DNA from: an archaeon
Lineage (GTDB): Archaea; Nanobdellota; Nanobdellia; Pacearchaeales; GW2011-AR1
DNA: 6,963 nucleotides
NCBI GenBank assembly: GCA_030593225.1
Contig: JAUVHP010000055.1
Coordinates: 1 to 6,963, forward strand
Direction of reading: 5' to 3'
The notes under the pieces are model-generated. The model was given only the letters and a program-made list of their open reading frames with translations, ran no database searches and was not told the DNA's origin. Made by a program: the position numbers and the translations under genes. Positions 4,901 through 6,963 of the stretch are shown here, piece after piece; within the stretch, counting starts at the first letter, position 1; each line of letters opens with the position of its first letter.

Positions 4901-6721
4901 TTATTTGCCCATATCTTTAAGTTTTTTTAGAACGTCGTTAATTTCATTCGGGGCCTTTGATGAAGGTCTTGCTATTCTTGATGGTCTTTTTATTAAAGCC
5001 CTTCTTTGAGGAGGGGTTCTTCCTTGAATCATTCTTCTTTGAGTTGATGCCGGAGTTGTAGGTCTTCCAAAATGTCTTCCACTACCTCTTTGTTTTGGAG
5101 GAGTTTTTTTAAATTTAGATTTTAACCTAAACCAATATTCTCTTAATTTATCTTTTTTAAATATTCCAAGCACTACTAATCCAATTAAAATTAAAAATAT
5201 TAATATCCAAATCCATAAATTATTTCCTTCTGTCTTTTGTTTAACAACACAACAAGCATCTCCAAATTCGCAAGTATCAAATGATTCTTCTTCATCATTT
5301 TTACATCCATCAATTCTACAAACCCCTCCACTTGATTGACAAGTAAAGGCTTCTGTTGCTATTATTTCGCATGCCCCCTCAATACAGCAGGTTTGCCCAG
5401 GATTTAAATCAAAAGTATTTTCAGTATCTCCGTCGCTACATTGCTGATTTGAGTTACAAATTTCTCCATTTAAATCTTCACAAGTTTCAAGAACTTGTTC
5501 TTGATTACAACATTTATCTGGAAATCCACAATCATATTCATCTAAGATATATCCATCTCCTTTTACTTCACAATTAACACTTGACATACAAAAATAACCT
5601 GCTTCTTCACAACCATCCCCGAATGTTATTGGAATAACTTCTTCTCCATCTAAACTTACTCCTCTTTCCCAGACAGAATAAACTATAAAAGCTGTGTCAA
5701 GAAAATGATTAGAATTCCAGCAACCAGTATCCATTTGTTTTTCAGTTAACCATTCAATAGCTAATTCATATGAATTACTTGAAGGAACAGCCAATAATGC
5801 CAAAGCTGTGTCATAATATTTATCATTCTTAATTCCTCTTTTCCAAGACCCGTCTTGATTTTGATATTGAATTAATTTATTTTCAAATTCGTTTGAACCA
5901 GTTAAAGAATATAAAAAAGATTCAGGAAAATACTGAGGATAAACATTATTTAATGTTGTTAAATAAAAGATAATTGGGGAAATATCTTGAGTTGCTCCGA
6001 GATAATCTAAAACTAGTGTTGCCCATAAAGTTCCTTCATAGTCGCAAGTGTTTGATTTTTGAAAACATAAGAATTCTATTTTTTCCTCTGTTGTTTCTCC
6101 CTCATCACCTAGATGAGTTTCTGATGAAACATGGATAGTGCTTTCAGAAGGATTTTGAAATAAAAGATTGGTTTTAAAATCTTTATCACAAGTTATTTCA
6201 AATTCCTTGTCGTAACAAGTTGAAGCAATTTCTAGCCAGTATCCATTTGTGGCACGAATTAAACAATTTCCTCCTGAAATTGAAGCTATTTTTTTATCTT
6301 CCCCTAGATTAATTGTTGTGGTTTTTGTTCCATAAGTTATTGTGCAAGTTGTTGCCTCAGAACTATCAATTTGTAAATACCAAATCATATCTGTAGGTGT
6401 TTTATTTTGTGCCCATAACCAATATAATGCCTCTGAAGTATCTACACCAACTTTATCTAAAGCTAAAATTGCTTGAGAAGTATATTTTATATTTGATTTA
6501 AAATTTGAATCATCTAAAATTTCATCTTTACATTTTCCTAAAGTTAGTAATGCGAAAATTTTGCCTTCTGTAGAAAGTCCCTCACAACTTTTTTGGTCTA
6601 ATATATCATTAAGGCAAGCATAGGCCTTGTCATCTATTGGCTGGACTACTTCATCTTCAGCAATTACAAATGAAATTAAAAATAATGATAATAGCAATAT
6701 TAATAACACACTCTTTTTCAT
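4901..6721 (-). CDS. Secreted surface protein: alpha/alpha-toroid (QW-motif) domain, three CC Cys modules, anchor and R/P-rich tail, 606 aa
   Basis: Residues 1-21 (MKKSVLLILLLSLFLISFVIA) are a Sec signal peptide. The ectodomain starts as a helical repeat domain (about 28-105) interrupted by a beta-rich insert (about 108-195) and resumed to about 355. The second half has two clear QW motifs, QNQDGSW 287-293 and QMDTGCW 329-335, each next to a D-T-A helix (YYDTALALLAV, FLDTAFIVYSVW). This is the terpenoid-cyclase/prenyltransferase alpha/alpha-toroid pattern. No DxDD acid motif and no CGEQ thioester are seen, so it may bind rather than catalyse. Three Cys modules follow (371-405, 414-446, 461-491), each closing with CC. 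A membrane helix at 502-521 precedes an 85-residue cytoplasmic tail rich in Arg, Pro and Lys. I use the ATG at 6721, with a TATA box 25.5 nt upstream; a TTG two codons earlier is less likely. Function is unknown. Confidence 0.85.
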   Translation of the reverse strand: MKKSVLLILLLSLFLISFVIAEDEVVQPIDDKAYACLNDILDQKSCEGLSTEGKIFALLTLGKCKDEILDDSNFKSNIKYTSQAILALDKVGVDTSEALYWLWAQNKTPTDMIWYLQIDSSEATTCTITYGTKTTTINLGEDKKIASISGGNCLIRATNGYWLEIASTCYDKEFEITCDKDFKTNLLFQNPSESTIHVSSETHLGDEGETTEEKIEFLCFQKSNTCDYEGTLWATLVLDYLGATQDISPIIFYLTTLNNVYPQYFPESFLYSLTGSNEFENKLIQYQNQDGSWKRGIKNDKYYDTALALLAVPSSNSYELAIEWLTEKQMDTGCWNSNHFLDTAFIVYSVWERGVSLDGEEVIPITFGDGCEEAGYFCMSSVNCEVKGDGYILDEYDCGFPDKCCNQEQVLETCEDLNGEICNSNQQCSDGDTENTFDLNPGQTCCIEGACEIIATEAFTCQSSGGVCRIDGCKNDEEESFDTCEFGDACCVVKQKTEGNNLWIWILIFLILIGLVVLGIFKKDKLREYWFRLKSKFKKTPPKQRGSGRHFGRPTTPASTQRRMIQGRTPPQRRALIKRPSRIARPSSKAPNEINDVLKKLKDMGK

Positions 6722-6739
6722 ATTCAAATTAGTTAGTTC

Positions 6740-6963
6740 TTATTTATAAATTTTCCTAGGATTATCTTTTTTATTATTATTTGTATCTTTAGAGAATTTC
6801 TTTTTCTCTTTTTTGTTTTTGCTATTTTTATTTTCTGCAAAGTTTTTTCTTACAATATAATTTACTGGATTTTTTATTGATTTACATAAATTATCTGGTG
6901 TGCAAACAGCTATACCTTGATAAAATTCCTTGCAGTTTGCAGGCATTAAAGGTTTTCTTTTGT
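6740..6963 (-). CDS. priL: C-terminal end of DNA primase large subunit PriL (partial, runs off the window)
   Basis: Only the last 70-odd residues are visible; the frame is open past the window edge, so the internal ATG at 6946 is not the start. The segment MPANCKEFYQGIAVC-TPDNLC-KSIKNPVNYI matches the end of archaeal PriL. There, conserved cysteines ligate a [4Fe-4S] cluster and are followed by I-K-x-P-x-x-Y. Three cysteines are seen here with spacing C-x9-C-x5-C; the fourth would lie upstream. PriL is the regulatory subunit of the archaeal/eukaryotic-type primase and acts with PriS to make replication primers. After the conserved part there is a tail of about 35 residues made almost entirely of Lys, Asn, Glu and Asp, which is unusual. 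The last codons overlap the TATA box of the next gene. The assignment relies on my recall of the Cys pattern and on a short piece. Confidence 0.6.
   Translation of the reverse strand, partial: KRKPLMPANCKEFYQGIAVCTPDNLCKSIKNPVNYIVRKNFAENKNSKNKKEKKKFSKDTNNNKKDNPRKIYK
6743..6750 (-). promoter_or_regulatory. TATA box of the 606-aa surface protein gene, inside the end of priL
   Basis: TTTATAAA (the same on both strands) is centred 25.5 nt upstream of the ATG at 6721 and lies within the final I-Y-K codons of the upstream gene, next to its stop at 6740-6742. The spacing predicts a leaderless message and supports ATG 6721 over the TTG at 6727. Confidence 0.65.

Noticed and set aside
5356..5577. 73-codon + strand frame inside the 606-aa gene
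   Set aside because: It lies opposite the Cys-module region whose regular Cys spacing shows that the - strand is coding.
4901..6721. 606-aa protein as a complement/alpha-2-macroglobulin-like thioester protein or a squalene-hopene cyclase
   Set aside because: No CGEQ thioester and no DxDD motif are present, and the helical domain is too short for a full cyclase; only the toroid-type QW motifs are supported.

Overview
The window looks like a piece of a small, very A+T-rich archaeal chromosome, most likely from a DPANN lineage of the Woesearchaeota/Pacearchaeota kind. Three things suggest this: the C-terminal end of what appears to be an archaeal DNA primase large subunit (PriL) at the right edge; TATA boxes centred 25-27 nt upstream of four ATG codons with no Shine-Dalgarno sequence, the pattern of archaeal leaderless transcripts; and secreted, Cys-rich, single-span surface proteins of the type common in these genomes. 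The assignment is inference from content; there is no rRNA or other marker here.

Layout. The left quarter (4-1712) is read on the + strand: an unrecognised 164-aa conserved-looking protein, a NUDIX hydrolase with its own promoter, and a two-gene ribbon-helix-helix antitoxin / RelE-ParE toxin module with a palindrome between its TATA box and start codon. The rest (1713-6963) is read on the - strand. In transcription order it holds the end of PriL, a 606-aa surface protein with a terpenoid-cyclase-like alpha/alpha toroid, an ABC-F ATPase, and a 440-aa surface protein with beta-sandwich domains. The two blocks converge at 1712/1713, where the stop codons abut exactly at the centre of an 18-bp A/T palindrome that can act as a poly-T terminator in both directions.

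How the parts relate. The left block looks like a small accessory region. The NUDIX gene is flanked by a 24-bp exact direct repeat; one copy is the 3' end of the 164-aa gene and the other lies in a displaced, diverged copy of that gene's C-terminal tail. This is the arrangement left by insertion at, or recombination through, a gene's 3' end. The toxin-antitoxin pair follows directly. In the right block, the two secreted proteins share signal peptide, C-terminal anchor, basic cytoplasmic tail and a Cys-rich module ending in CC, so they may belong to the same cell-surface machinery. The ABC-F protein between them is a cytosolic ribosome-associated type of ATPase with a separate role. No gene-free stretch exceeds about 150 bases, and I see no tRNA, rRNA, CRISPR array or insertion sequence.

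I found no strong case for a wholly new multi-gene system. The best leads are the repeat-flanked NUDIX cassette and the pair of surface proteins with a shared CC-type Cys module.
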